The notes below the pieces were generated by a model. The model worked only from the letters and a program-made list of their open reading frames with translations, was not told the origin of the DNA and made no database searches. This document shows, piece after piece, positions 47,971-56,783 of a stretch of 64,000 nucleotides of DNA. The position numbers and the translations under genes were made by a program. Position 1 is the stretch's first letter, and every line of letters begins with the position of its first letter. The stretch comes from Zunongwangia mangrovi (GTDB lineage: Bacteria > Bacteroidota > Bacteroidia > Flavobacteriales > Flavobacteriaceae), in contig NZ_FOKV01000001.1 in the NCBI RefSeq assembly GCF_900112105.1, positions 434,001 through 498,000 of the forward strand, written 5' to 3'.

Positions 47971-49398
47971 ATGAACTTAAAATCATCAATCTTAATACTC
48001 ATCATCCTTTGCCCTTTTTTAAGTCGATCTCAGCAGGATTCCGTCGTATTAAATCTGGATCAATGCATCACATTGGCCTTAAAAAATAATCCTGATCTAA
48101 AATCACGAAAATTGAATTCAGAATCGGCCAATATTAATTTTAAACAAAGTCGGAATGAATTTTTACCAACGTTAAACGGAAGTATTTCTGGCGGAATTAC
48201 CAACGGGCGAAGTATCGATCCCTATTCTAACGATGTGATCGAGCAGCAACTAAATTACTCGAACGCCGGTCTTAGTCTTAGCGCCACAGTTTTTGACGGA
48301 TTTCGATTACTGAATCAATTAAAAAGGGATAAGCTGAATATCAAAGCTGCTGAAGCTGAAGTTCAGGAAGCCAGACAAAACCTGATTTTGGATGTTACTA
48401 TGGCTTATATGGGGATTTTAAATGCTGAAGATCTATTGGAACTTTCAAAAATAAGGCGTTTAAATACCCAAAGACAGCTTGATAGATTACAGAATTTGCA
48501 TGAAGAAGGAAATGCCAATCCGGCCGAATTTAATAATATTAAAGGTCAGTTTTCTGCAGATGAAAACAGCGTGATCGATGCTGAAAATAACTTAAAACAA
48601 TCTGTTTCTCAGCTATCGCTTTTGCTCAATATCGATTATAAAGTTTTTCCTGAAGCCTATCATTCTCTTGAAGTTTATGAAAAATACAACTTAAGCGCTG
48701 CTCATGTTTTTAAAGAAGCTGTAGAAAATCTAGCCACTTTTAAAGCTCGAAAATTACGAATTGAAGCCGCCGAAAAACAGGTTAAAATTGCACGAGCCAA
48801 TTATTATCCACAAGTGGGATTATTTGCGCAGCTAAACACTAATTATTCGAGTACCGCACGAACTTTTACTGAAAATGGCAGCCAAATTGTAGAAACCGGA
48901 AGCTATATTCAGTATAATGGACAATCTTTACCAGTACTGGCAAGCCAGATTCAGTATGCTACTGCAGATATTTCTTTTTTAGATCAGTTTTCTAACAACC
49001 TGAATACGGGCGTTGGAGTTTCAATGAACATTCCTATTTTTAATGGATTCCGTGCTAAAAACAATGTGGCTCTTCAAAAAATAAATCTAAAACAATCCAA
49101 AATCGACCTGGAGAGTACGAAAAATCAGTTTAGACAACGTATTATTCAGGTTCATGCCGATATGGAAACCGCTTACCAGCAATGGCGAAATTTAGAAGAA
49201 CAGGTAGAGGCTTATCAGGAAAGTTTCAGGATCAATGAGATTCGCTATAATGCCGGCGCTTCGACCATCGTAGATTATATCGTAAGTAAAAACAGTTTAG
49301 ATCAATCCAGGATTAACCTGGCGAACGCAAAATTTCAGTATCTACTAAGAGTTAAAGTGATGGAATATTACCGCGGAAATATGGATGTAGGAAGTTAG
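47971..49398 (+). CDS. TolC-family outer-membrane efflux protein
   Basis: A 475-residue outer-membrane channel. A signal peptide MNLKSSILILIILCPFLSRSQ precedes LNLDQCITLALKNNPDLKSRKL, the typical first repeat of the family. A second structural repeat begins near residue 240 (VFKEAVENLATFKARKLRI), and PVGVSMNIPIFNGFRAKN-like sequence marks the second beta-strand pair. The C-terminal RYNAGASTIVDYIVSKNSLDQSRINLANAKF helix is characteristic. It completes the tripartite exporter as last gene of the array; a repeat-rich region follows. Confidence 0.93.
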   Translation: MNLKSSILILIILCPFLSRSQQDSVVLNLDQCITLALKNNPDLKSRKLNSESANINFKQSRNEFLPTLNGSISGGITNGRSIDPYSNDVIEQQLNYSNAGLSLSATVFDGFRLLNQLKRDKLNIKAAEAEVQEARQNLILDVTMAYMGILNAEDLLELSKIRRLNTQRQLDRLQNLHEEGNANPAEFNNIKGQFSADENSVIDAENNLKQSVSQLSLLLNIDYKVFPEAYHSLEVYEKYNLSAAHVFKEAVENLATFKARKLRIEAAEKQVKIARANYYPQVGLFAQLNTNYSSTARTFTENGSQIVETGSYIQYNGQSLPVLASQIQYATADISFLDQFSNNLNTGVGVSMNIPIFNGFRAKNNVALQKINLKQSKIDLESTKNQFRQRIIQVHADMETAYQQWRNLEEQVEAYQESFRINEIRYNAGASTIVDYIVSKNSLDQSRINLANAKFQYLLRVKVMEYYRGNMDVGS

Positions 49399-49401
49399 AT
49401 T

Positions 49402-49753
49402 TCAGTGGGCGGTCTCAATGGGCAGTGGGCAGTTGGCAGTCTCAGGATTAGTGAATTTTTCTTTAAAAAATATCATTTCGACCCTGCCAGCCGGCAGGCG
49501 GGTGTAGCGAAGCGGAATAAAGAAATCTCACTTACAATAAAAACTACGCATTAGATCTCTCCACGTTGGTCGAGATGACTAAACAAAGTATACTCGAAAA
49601 AATTGTCATTTCGAACGAAACGCAGTGTAGTTGAGAAATCTTAAAAAAAATGAACATTCCTAAGAGATCTCTCCGCGCTGGTCGAGATGACAAAATACAT
49701 TTACTCGAAAAAAATTGTCATTTCGACTGAAGCGCAGCGGAACGGAGAAATCT
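49402..49753. repeat. Cluster of interspersed palindromic elements, left of the GIY-YIG gene
   Basis: After GGCAGT/CTCAG words (49402-49445) come two ~90-110 nt imperfect palindromes, 49472-49579 and 49605-49691. Each begins (G)TCATTTCGA...GAAATCT and ends AGATCTCTCC...TCGAGATGAC. A left half-element follows alone at 49717-49753. The first contains an inner GCCAGCCGGCAGGC palindrome. No gene is visible in 49399-49788. Confidence 0.85.
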
Positions 49754-49788
49754 ACTCCGAAAATACCATAGAAATGATATTAATAATT

Positions 49789-50076
49789 TTATAAGCTCAA
49801 AAATTCTAAATTAGGATTTTTAAGCCTAATTAGATTTTCCTTTTTAGCCCTGCTCCACTTTTTAAGTTGTTTTTCTCTCGCAATTGCTTGATCGACATTT
49901 TGAAAAACTTCAAAATAAATAAGATTGTAACAGTTATACTTTCCTGCAAAAGACCTTTTCTCCTTGATACTATCTTCATAATGTTGAGATAGCCTTTTGT
50001 TTAGATTATTTGTTACCCCAATATAAAACGTAAGTTTAGAAGAATTGCATGTTATGTATGTATAATACTCATTCAT
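49789..50076 (-). CDS. GIY-YIG nuclease domain protein
   Basis: A 95-residue single-domain GIY-YIG protein. The motif pair appears as YTYI near residue 5 and YIGVTNNLNKRLSQH, with the catalytic arginine in KRL, then AIAREKQLKKWSRAKKENLI at the C-terminal side, where the conserved glutamate of the fold lies. It belongs to the small UriA/SLX1-like class common in Bacteroidetes, without a known role. It sits inside a cluster of ~100-nt palindromes and is flanked by matching half-elements starting at 49714 and 50111. Confidence 0.88.
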   Translation of the reverse strand: MNEYYTYITCNSSKLTFYIGVTNNLNKRLSQHYEDSIKEKRSFAGKYNCYNLIYFEVFQNVDQAIAREKQLKKWSRAKKENLIRLKNPNLEFLSL

Positions 50077-50110
50077 AATTAAATATAGCTATTTAATATT
50101 TTAAAAACCG

Positions 50111-50341
50111 ATTGTCATTTCGACTGAAGCGCAGCGAATGGAGAAATCTTACTTACATGAAACTCTCAATATGAGATCTCTTCACTGCGGTCGAGATGAC
50201 AAAACCTTCATATCAAGCCCAAGAACAAAATTGTCATTTCGAGCGAAATGTAGTGTAGTCGAGAAATCTCAACCAAAATAAGCATTCACAAAAAGATCTC
50301 TCCACTTCGCCTGCCTGCCGGCGAGGCAGGGTCGAGATGAC
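50111..50341. repeat. Interspersed palindromic elements, right of the GIY-YIG gene
   Basis: Two further elements at 50114-50200 and 50233-50341 with the same ends, GTCATTTCGA...GAGAAATCT and GATCTCT...TCGAGATGAC. The second carries an inner GCCTGCCTGCCGGCGAGGC palindrome. 50111-50136 is identical to 49714-49739. The rest of the gap 50077-50388 shows no gene. Confidence 0.85.
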
Positions 50342-50388
50342 AATAAGAAATTTTCCATACTTTTCGAGTTCAAAAGAAGGATTCTAAA

Positions 50389-50901
50389 ATGCAACTAGAA
50401 ACAAACCGACTCAAGGTTGTAAGTTTTGAAGCTGAATTATTTATGCCGCTTTATCAGCTCTTTTGCGAGAATGAAACGGTCATGAAATTGGCTTTTAAAG
50501 GAAGAAAGCTCACTAAAAAAGAGTTTTTGGAGGTTTTAAGCAATGATTTTATTCTGAATGATGAAGAACAGATTGGTTTTGTATGTGTTTTGGATAAAAA
50601 TACAGGCGATTTTATAGGTTTTACAGGCTTAATTCCGTGTGATTTTCTTGGCGACGAAAATGATATGGAATTTGGATTTATTTTGCACCAAAACCATTGG
50701 GGAAAAGGTTTTGCTACTGAAATTGGACAATTTTGGATCGATTTTGCTAAAAATAAGCTTCAAAAACATCGAATTTTGGCAGCTGCCAGTCCGCACAACC
50801 ACGCATCGATCAATGCTATTAAAAAACTGGGATTAACGGAAATAAAAGAAATTACAACTAAAGATCGAGGTTCCAGACTGGTATTTTCGAAAGATTTTTA
50901 A
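50389..50901 (+). CDS. GNAT-family N-acetyltransferase (RimJ/RimL type)
   Basis: A 170-residue acetyltransferase. LETNRLKVVSF begins it as in ribosomal-protein acetyltransferases. The acetyl-CoA motif is HQNHWGKGFATEIGQFWIDFA, followed by HRILAAASPHNHASINAIKKLGL, the characteristic final block. The substrate is unknown. The gene is alone, between the palindromic repeats and a terminator shared with the convergent GH2 gene. Confidence 0.9.
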   Translation: MQLETNRLKVVSFEAELFMPLYQLFCENETVMKLAFKGRKLTKKEFLEVLSNDFILNDEEQIGFVCVLDKNTGDFIGFTGLIPCDFLGDENDMEFGFILHQNHWGKGFATEIGQFWIDFAKNKLQKHRILAAASPHNHASINAIKKLGLTEIKEITTKDRGSRLVFSKDF

Positions 50902-51005
50902 ATTTAAATGCTACTCAAAATTGTCGAATTTCGGCATTAGTTTTATATAAACTGGATGAGATTCTGTGTCAAATACGGAATGGCAATATAGATCGTCAGT
51001 TATTA

Positions 51006-51045
51006 AAAAAAACATCAATCCCGAGCTATCGGGATCGATGTTTTT
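51006..51045. terminator. Bidirectional terminator between the GNAT and GH2 genes
   Basis: AAAAACATC-A-ATCCCGA-GCTA-TCGGGAT-C-GATGTTTTT forms a long stem with A-run and T-run at the two ends, fit to stop both converging transcripts. Confidence 0.85.
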
Positions 51046-51048
51046 CTC

Positions 51049-53487
51049 TTATTTTTCAGTTTCAATTTTTATTGTTTCTCCTTTCAGGTTTTCGCTGCTT
51101 ACTTTCAGTTTAATATTTCCGGCTTCCATTCCAGATTTTAGGATGATCATTGCTTTTCCGTAGAATAAATCGACTTTATCATCCTGAAGTGGCTCAAAAG
51201 ACTGTGGATCGCCATTTCCGGCGCCGGCCAGTTCCCCTTCTCCGCTGACTTCAATTTGTAAACTTTGATTGGCTAAAGGATCTAAATTTCCGTTTTTATC
51301 AAAAGCTTCTACCAACACATAAGAAAGGTCCATTCCGTTCGCTTTTATCGTTTTTCGATCTGCTGAAAGTTTGATTTTGGTCGCTTCAGAAGTTGTTTTT
51401 ATAGTTTTTTCGCCTAATTTCTCTCCCTGTTTATAAGCAACCACTTTTACTTCTCCCGGTTGATAAACCACATCTTTCCACATTAAACGAAAACGCTCTG
51501 TGGAGTTTTTAGAAGATGGCGACTTACATTGTTTTCCCTGAGATTCACCATTGATAAAAAGTTCAGCACAATCGCCATTGGTATACACAAAAACCGGAAC
51601 ATTTTCGCCCTCTTTTCCTTTCCAGTTCCAATGCGGTAAAATATGAATCGTTTTTTCTTTGGGCTTCCAGTAGCTTTTATACAAATAATAGCGATCTTTT
51701 GGAATCCCCACAATATCCACGATCCCAAAATATGAACTTCGTGCAGCTTCTTTATCGCTCATTCCCATCGCTTTTACATTCTTATTAGTGTAGGGCGTTG
51801 GCTCGCCTAAATAATCAAAACCCGTCCAAACAAATTCACCCGCGATATAAGGCTCGTCCTGCTGCCACATAAAATCATCGTCGCCAATTTCTGCCCAATT
51901 TGGTGCATGAAAATCGTAAGAACTCACCTGAAGCGATTTGGTAAAATCTGTTTTCTTTTCGGGTAACGGAAATTCATAAAATCCGCGTGTACTTACGGTA
52001 GAAGCAGATTCTGAAATAATGACCGATTTATTGGGTTCCATTTGGCGAGCCAGGCGATAACGCCTGCCGTAGTTCCAGCTATGTACATCGTAAAAATCGA
52101 AATGTCGTAAAGCCGCATTATCCAACACATCGTTTACCATCGTTACCGGGCGGGCATGATCGTATTTTCGCACGTAATTCAGCATAGTGTGCAAACGCTT
52201 AAACCCGTTATTATAATTGGCTTGCACATCGTGCATCTCGTTACCAACGCTCCAAATAAATACGGAAGGATGATTTCGATCTCGCATTACGAAATTGCGA
52301 ATATTTCGTTCAGCGAAACTTTCGAAATTAGTGGTGTCAACAATATCGGCTTTGCGATCGTATTTATCAAAAACCTCATTAAACATCAAAATCCCCATTT
52401 TATCGCACAATTCTAAAACCTCTGGAGCGGCCGTATTATGACTACTTCTAATGGCATTAACTCCCATAGATTTCATAATTTCTAACTGGCGTTCCATCGC
52501 TCTTGGATAAAATGCAGCACCAAGCGGACCATGACCGTGATGTAAATTCACGCCTTTTAGCTGCACTCTTCTTCCGTTTAATTGAAAACCATTATCTGGC
52601 GTAAATTCAATGCTTCTAATCCCAAAAGTAGTTTCAGAAACATCAATGATTTTTTCATCTACACTAACTTCTGTAGTTGCTTTATATAAATGCGGATGCT
52701 CAATATCCCAACGCATAGGATCGATTAGTTGTGCATTTACTTCAAAATAATTTTCTTCCCCGGCACGTAGATCGTGAGAAATACTTTTGTTGGAAACCTC
52801 ATTGCCTTCCGGATTTAAAATATGCTGAGTAACTGTGATCTCTTTTGCTTCGGAAGTTTCATTTTTTACCAGACTGGAAATTCGAACATCAGCATAATTT
52901 GGTTTTATAATTGGCGTGGTCACCTGTGTGCCCCAGATCTTTGTATGGATTGGCGCCATAGAAATTAAACTGACTTTTCTGTAAATTCCTGCGCCGGGAT
53001 ACCATCTGCTATCGTGCTTTCGAGTATCTACATGAACGGCAAGCACATTTTTAGCATTTTCAGAATAATCAAGTTTATCGGTAATATCAAGATAAAACGA
53101 ATTGTAGCCATAATCCCATTGTCCGGCAAGCTCTCCGTTAACATAAACTTTCGGGAAGGCCATCACTCCATCGAACATCAAGAAAACCTTATTTCCTTTT
53201 TTTATTGCTGAAAGGTCTAAATCCCGGCGATACCAGGCTTGCCCTTTCCAAGGTAATTTCCCGGTGTCTCCATCGCCATCTTTTATAAAATCTTCTGCAA
53301 TTGCCCAGTCGTGAGGAATGCTTACATTTTCCCAATCTGAAGTATTTGCTGAAATTTCTTTGGCTCCTGAAGGATCACCTTTTATAAATTTCCAGTTATT
53401 TTGAAAAATTTCAGCAGTACGTTGTTGGGCTAGCAAACCCTGAAAAAGTAAGGCGAAAATTAGAAAAGCAGTGATCTTTGATTTCAT
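51049..53487 (-). CDS. Glycoside hydrolase family 2 (beta-galactosidase-like), secreted
   Basis: An 812-residue enzyme with signal peptide MKSKITAFLIFALLFQGLLAQ. The N-terminal jelly-roll has the GH2 block KGQAWYRRDLDLS. The immunoglobulin-like domain is followed by the TIM barrel with NGRRVQLKGVNLHHGHG and RSSHNTAAPE. The acid/base is Glu417 in WSVGNEMHD, and the probable nucleophile is Glu493 in IISESAST. C-terminal domains are typical of Bacteroidetes GH2 enzymes. The exact sugar (galactose, glucuronate or mannose) cannot be fixed. It lies downstream of GH97 and GH43 genes on the same strand. Confidence 0.92.
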   Translation of the reverse strand: MKSKITAFLIFALLFQGLLAQQRTAEIFQNNWKFIKGDPSGAKEISANTSDWENVSIPHDWAIAEDFIKDGDGDTGKLPWKGQAWYRRDLDLSAIKKGNKVFLMFDGVMAFPKVYVNGELAGQWDYGYNSFYLDITDKLDYSENAKNVLAVHVDTRKHDSRWYPGAGIYRKVSLISMAPIHTKIWGTQVTTPIIKPNYADVRISSLVKNETSEAKEITVTQHILNPEGNEVSNKSISHDLRAGEENYFEVNAQLIDPMRWDIEHPHLYKATTEVSVDEKIIDVSETTFGIRSIEFTPDNGFQLNGRRVQLKGVNLHHGHGPLGAAFYPRAMERQLEIMKSMGVNAIRSSHNTAAPEVLELCDKMGILMFNEVFDKYDRKADIVDTTNFESFAERNIRNFVMRDRNHPSVFIWSVGNEMHDVQANYNNGFKRLHTMLNYVRKYDHARPVTMVNDVLDNAALRHFDFYDVHSWNYGRRYRLARQMEPNKSVIISESASTVSTRGFYEFPLPEKKTDFTKSLQVSSYDFHAPNWAEIGDDDFMWQQDEPYIAGEFVWTGFDYLGEPTPYTNKNVKAMGMSDKEAARSSYFGIVDIVGIPKDRYYLYKSYWKPKEKTIHILPHWNWKGKEGENVPVFVYTNGDCAELFINGESQGKQCKSPSSKNSTERFRLMWKDVVYQPGEVKVVAYKQGEKLGEKTIKTTSEATKIKLSADRKTIKANGMDLSYVLVEAFDKNGNLDPLANQSLQIEVSGEGELAGAGNGDPQSFEPLQDDKVDLFYGKAMIILKSGMEAGNIKLKVSSENLKGETIKIETEK

Positions 53488-53597
53488 TGATGATGGTTTT
53501 AGAAGTTTCGGACTTCTAATTTAATGTAAAATTTACAGTTATTATTATAGGCCACTATTTTAATATCCAAAAAGCTGTCTGATAGGTCGAAAAACAA

Positions 53598-53627
53598 AAA
53601 CCTCCCAAAAATTGAGAGGTTTTTTTA
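53598..53627 (-). terminator. Terminator after the GH97 gene
   Basis: On the reverse strand AAACCTCTCAATTTTTGGGAGGTTT followed by TTG and Ts; the plus strand also ends in T7. It separates GH97 from GH2. Confidence 0.75.
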
Positions 53628-53646
53628 TATAATTTCGGCTTATATT

Positions 53647-55590
53647 TTAATATAAAACAGCTCCCCCTTCAGGAAGTAATTCTATTTTTAAAGTACCGTT
53701 ATTTTTAATTTTAGCGGTTTTATAGCCTGCTGTTTTATCCTTATTATCATAAAGATGTTTTAGCTCTTTTCCTGCGAGCATTGGCAGCTCTAATTCTATT
53801 TTTTGCTTCTCTTTAGTTGCATTGGTTACGGCAACATACCATTGGTCTCCTTTTCTACGCGCCAGCGCACAATAATCTTCTGGAGTTCCACCAATATAAA
53901 TAGTTTCGTCCCAAACGCTAGGCACTTCTTTAATAAAATCGAGTACATGATCTGGTTGTTCTTCAAGGTTATTTGGCGTTAAACCAAAATGCTGAATTGG
54001 TGAAAAGTATAATATAGAAGTCGCCAGCTCGAAAGCATCTGTAGTGCTTCTAATGGTTCCACCTTTTTGGTCTCTAGACATTTTCTGGTTTAAGAAAACA
54101 GGTGCAAAATCCATCGCTCCAACGGCATTTCTTGTAAAAGGTAATATTGTTGAATTTAGCGCATGTTTATCTAAAGCATCCTGACGAAAGATCAAGTTCT
54201 CTGAAGCTAAAACAGCTTCTGAAGTTACATAGTTTGGATACATTTTTTGCCAGCCTCTTGGGATAGTACATCCATGAAAGGTGATTCCAAGACCATAATC
54301 GTTAGCTTCAGTTAAAATATCTTCATACAACTTCATGGTGGTTTGTTTATCCCCACCAAAGAAATCGACTTTTAAACCTTTAACGCCAATTTTTTGTAAC
54401 CATTCCATTTCTTTTTTTCTGGCTGCACTAGTATTCATTTTGTCCTGTGGAGTTTGCGGAGCCTCGTTCCAATATCCATTAGAATTGTACCAAAGTAAAA
54501 CATCTACATCCTTAGATTGCGCATATTTTACCAACTCTTCCATTCGCTTGTAACCAATATTATTATCCCACCAGTTATCAATCAACACATATTCGAAACC
54601 TAAAGCAGAGGCCATATCGATATATTTTACCTGATCGTCATAATTAATACTGTTGTCCTGCCAAACGATCCAGCTCCATGTAGCACGTCCCATTTGATAA
54701 TCGACACTAGGCTCATATTTTTGTTCCACAAGATCGAATGCAACGGTTGATTCTACGATTGGTTTTAAACTTTTTCCAAGCGTTATGGTTCGCCATGGTG
54801 TTTTAGCTGGCATCGCCATTGCTGCAAAAGTATCGCCAATACCATTATTTTCTCCTTCCTGCGGAAATTGCACAGTAAACCTACCATCTGCAGTAGATTC
54901 ACTTAAGCGACTTCCCGGGTAACCACTGTCTACTCCTGTTTCAGAAATTAAAATCCATCCATTTTCACCTAATTTGAAGAGTGCAGGAAAGGTATAACCT
55001 TCGCCATAAGTTGATGGTTCGCCTAGCTTTCCGTTTAAAGTATATTCTTCCTCATAAGATGGTTTGGTTTCACTCCACCCCGTCATTGGTAAGGCCTGCG
55101 GAGTTATATAAGTGGTTGCATAATCTGGCAAATTAAAACCTGAAGCTTCCTCGAAAATCTTTACGTTGGATCGCCCTACTTTCGATTTTAACTTATAGGA
55201 ATATGCCGCGTCTCGATTAGAAAGTCTGAAATATACGAACAGCGTATCTTCATTCTCGTTTACGAATTTCGAAACTAACTCATTCGCCTTATAATCTACA
55301 TGGCTAACTTTAGCTCGATTAAGATCATAAGAGTTTTCGATGGTATTTTCTTCCGAAGAAATAAATTTTAGGTTAGCTGAAAAATCACCCAGTGAGGTCT
55401 TTAAGCCTAATGGTGAATCTTCTAAAAATTGCTCTTCAGAATAACGAATATCATATGATATTTTTCCATCATTTTCATGAAGTTGTAAATGTATTTTTTC
55501 ATTTGGACTTTTAAGTTCTGCAATCTGTGCATTTATCAGGTTTGCAAAAATTAAGCAGCCTATAGAGAGAACGAGTTTTACTGATTTCAT
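53647..55590 (-). CDS. Glycoside hydrolase family 97, probably retaining alpha-galactosidase type
   Basis: A 647-residue secreted enzyme; signal MKSVKLVLSIGCLIFANLINAQ. The N-terminal beta-sandwich starts ELKSPNEKIHLQL, and the catalytic barrel has EYVLIDNWWD, GVKGLKVDFFGGDKQ and FHGCTIPRGWQ. An aspartate (Asp409 in KVDFF) sits where retaining GH97 enzymes carry their nucleophile; inverting SusB-type enzymes lack it. This favours alpha-galactosidase-like activity. Calcium-binding glutamates characteristic of the family are likely in TSEAVLASENL. It lies between GH43 (53 nt upstream) and GH2. Confidence 0.92.
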   Translation of the reverse strand: MKSVKLVLSIGCLIFANLINAQIAELKSPNEKIHLQLHENDGKISYDIRYSEEQFLEDSPLGLKTSLGDFSANLKFISSEENTIENSYDLNRAKVSHVDYKANELVSKFVNENEDTLFVYFRLSNRDAAYSYKLKSKVGRSNVKIFEEASGFNLPDYATTYITPQALPMTGWSETKPSYEEEYTLNGKLGEPSTYGEGYTFPALFKLGENGWILISETGVDSGYPGSRLSESTADGRFTVQFPQEGENNGIGDTFAAMAMPAKTPWRTITLGKSLKPIVESTVAFDLVEQKYEPSVDYQMGRATWSWIVWQDNSINYDDQVKYIDMASALGFEYVLIDNWWDNNIGYKRMEELVKYAQSKDVDVLLWYNSNGYWNEAPQTPQDKMNTSAARKKEMEWLQKIGVKGLKVDFFGGDKQTTMKLYEDILTEANDYGLGITFHGCTIPRGWQKMYPNYVTSEAVLASENLIFRQDALDKHALNSTILPFTRNAVGAMDFAPVFLNQKMSRDQKGGTIRSTTDAFELATSILYFSPIQHFGLTPNNLEEQPDHVLDFIKEVPSVWDETIYIGGTPEDYCALARRKGDQWYVAVTNATKEKQKIELELPMLAGKELKHLYDNKDKTAGYKTAKIKNNGTLKIELLPEGGAVLY

Positions 55591-55643
55591 TTTTTAATTA
55601 TAATTAGTTGATAAGCTTATTGTCAAATTTACTATAATCGTGG

Positions 55644-56654
55644 CTAGTTTTTTAAATATACATAAATTTTATCTTCACGATCGTCTACTTCTAACAAATT
55701 AGGAATTCTAATATAGTTCCCATTAGGCCCTACCCGATGGCTGTGTAATGCCATTAGCAGCTTCCCTTCAAAGGTTTTAAACATCATACCGTGACCAAAA
55801 TTAGGCGGAGTAATAGGTTCTTTTTCCTGAATCCAAGGGCCGTCTAAAGTTCCACTTTCAGAATATGCCACTCCCTGAACATAATCGCCAAATACCCAGC
55901 TTGTCCAAAGCATTCCTAATTTACCGGTTTGCGTTTCAAACAAAAAAGGGCCATCGGTTACTTTATTAGGTTTTATTTCTCCATCTTCTGTACGCTCTTT
56001 ACTCCACGGTGATTCGCTGGATTTGAATAATAGCTCTCCCTCTCCTATAGAGCCGCTTAGATCTGGTTTAAGCTGAATTTTTTCGACCGTACCGTTCCAG
56101 TTTTGTAACCATTCATAGCAATAAATCATGTAAGGTTTATCATCTCTATCTACCCAAAACGTACCATCTAGAGTTGGTTTATCTGCCGGTAAATAAGTCT
56201 CATCTTCCATTGGTTTATAAGGCCCATCTGGAGCATCACTTACCAAAATATGGCTGGCTCGTCTTTCGATCTTATTGCCTTTAACGGTATCGATAATTAC
56301 ATCACGATTTGTAAATGTGGCGAAGTAATAATATTTGCCCTTATATTGATGAATTTCAGCTGCCCAGATCATTGGTCTTTTTCCCATCCATGAATTTGGG
56401 TCTGTTTCTACAATCGTAAAAGGCCCTTCCCAAAGTTTAAGATCTTTACTTTTCCAAAGTTTACCTCCCGTACCCGTCATATAATACATTTTGGAGGTTT
56501 TATCTGCCAAAATATATGGATCGCTAAGCCGAATGGAATCTAAAGGGATGTTAGTTTTGATTTCTGAATAATGTTGAGCGGAGACTTGTAAGTGAATCAG
56601 AAATAATAAAAACATAAATGAAGTTTGAGTAATCCTTCTAATTTCTGCACTCAT
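55644..56654 (-). CDS. Glycoside hydrolase family 43, secreted
   Basis: A 336-residue five-bladed beta-propeller hydrolase. Signal region MSAEIRRITQTSFMFLLFLIHLQVSAQ. The GH43 acidic triad is likely the Asp in RLSDPYIL, the Asp in TLDGTFWVD and a Glu further on; MIWAAEIHQYKGKYYYFATF is the second conserved block. Substrate is probably an arabinose- or xylose-type glycan, but GH43 is broad. First gene of a leftward set GH43-GH97-GH2. No SusC/SusD pair is in the window. Confidence 0.88.
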   Translation of the reverse strand: MSAEIRRITQTSFMFLLFLIHLQVSAQHYSEIKTNIPLDSIRLSDPYILADKTSKMYYMTGTGGKLWKSKDLKLWEGPFTIVETDPNSWMGKRPMIWAAEIHQYKGKYYYFATFTNRDVIIDTVKGNKIERRASHILVSDAPDGPYKPMEDETYLPADKPTLDGTFWVDRDDKPYMIYCYEWLQNWNGTVEKIQLKPDLSGSIGEGELLFKSSESPWSKERTEDGEIKPNKVTDGPFLFETQTGKLGMLWTSWVFGDYVQGVAYSESGTLDGPWIQEKEPITPPNFGHGMMFKTFEGKLLMALHSHRVGPNGNYIRIPNLLEVDDREDKIYVYLKN

Positions 56655-56783
56655 TTTGTATAATTTTTATGTTACGTGAATGGCTTATGCGCAATTAAGA
56701 ATACGATTAATTCCAGAGTCATCATAAGTCGAGAACCAATAGATTCATTTAATGAATTTCGGAAAATTACTTCAATCTAAAGC

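Noticed and set aside
49472..50341. CRISPR array
   Set aside because: The repeats are long, imperfect palindromes with unequal spacing and a gene among them; there are no uniform repeat-spacer units and no cas genes.
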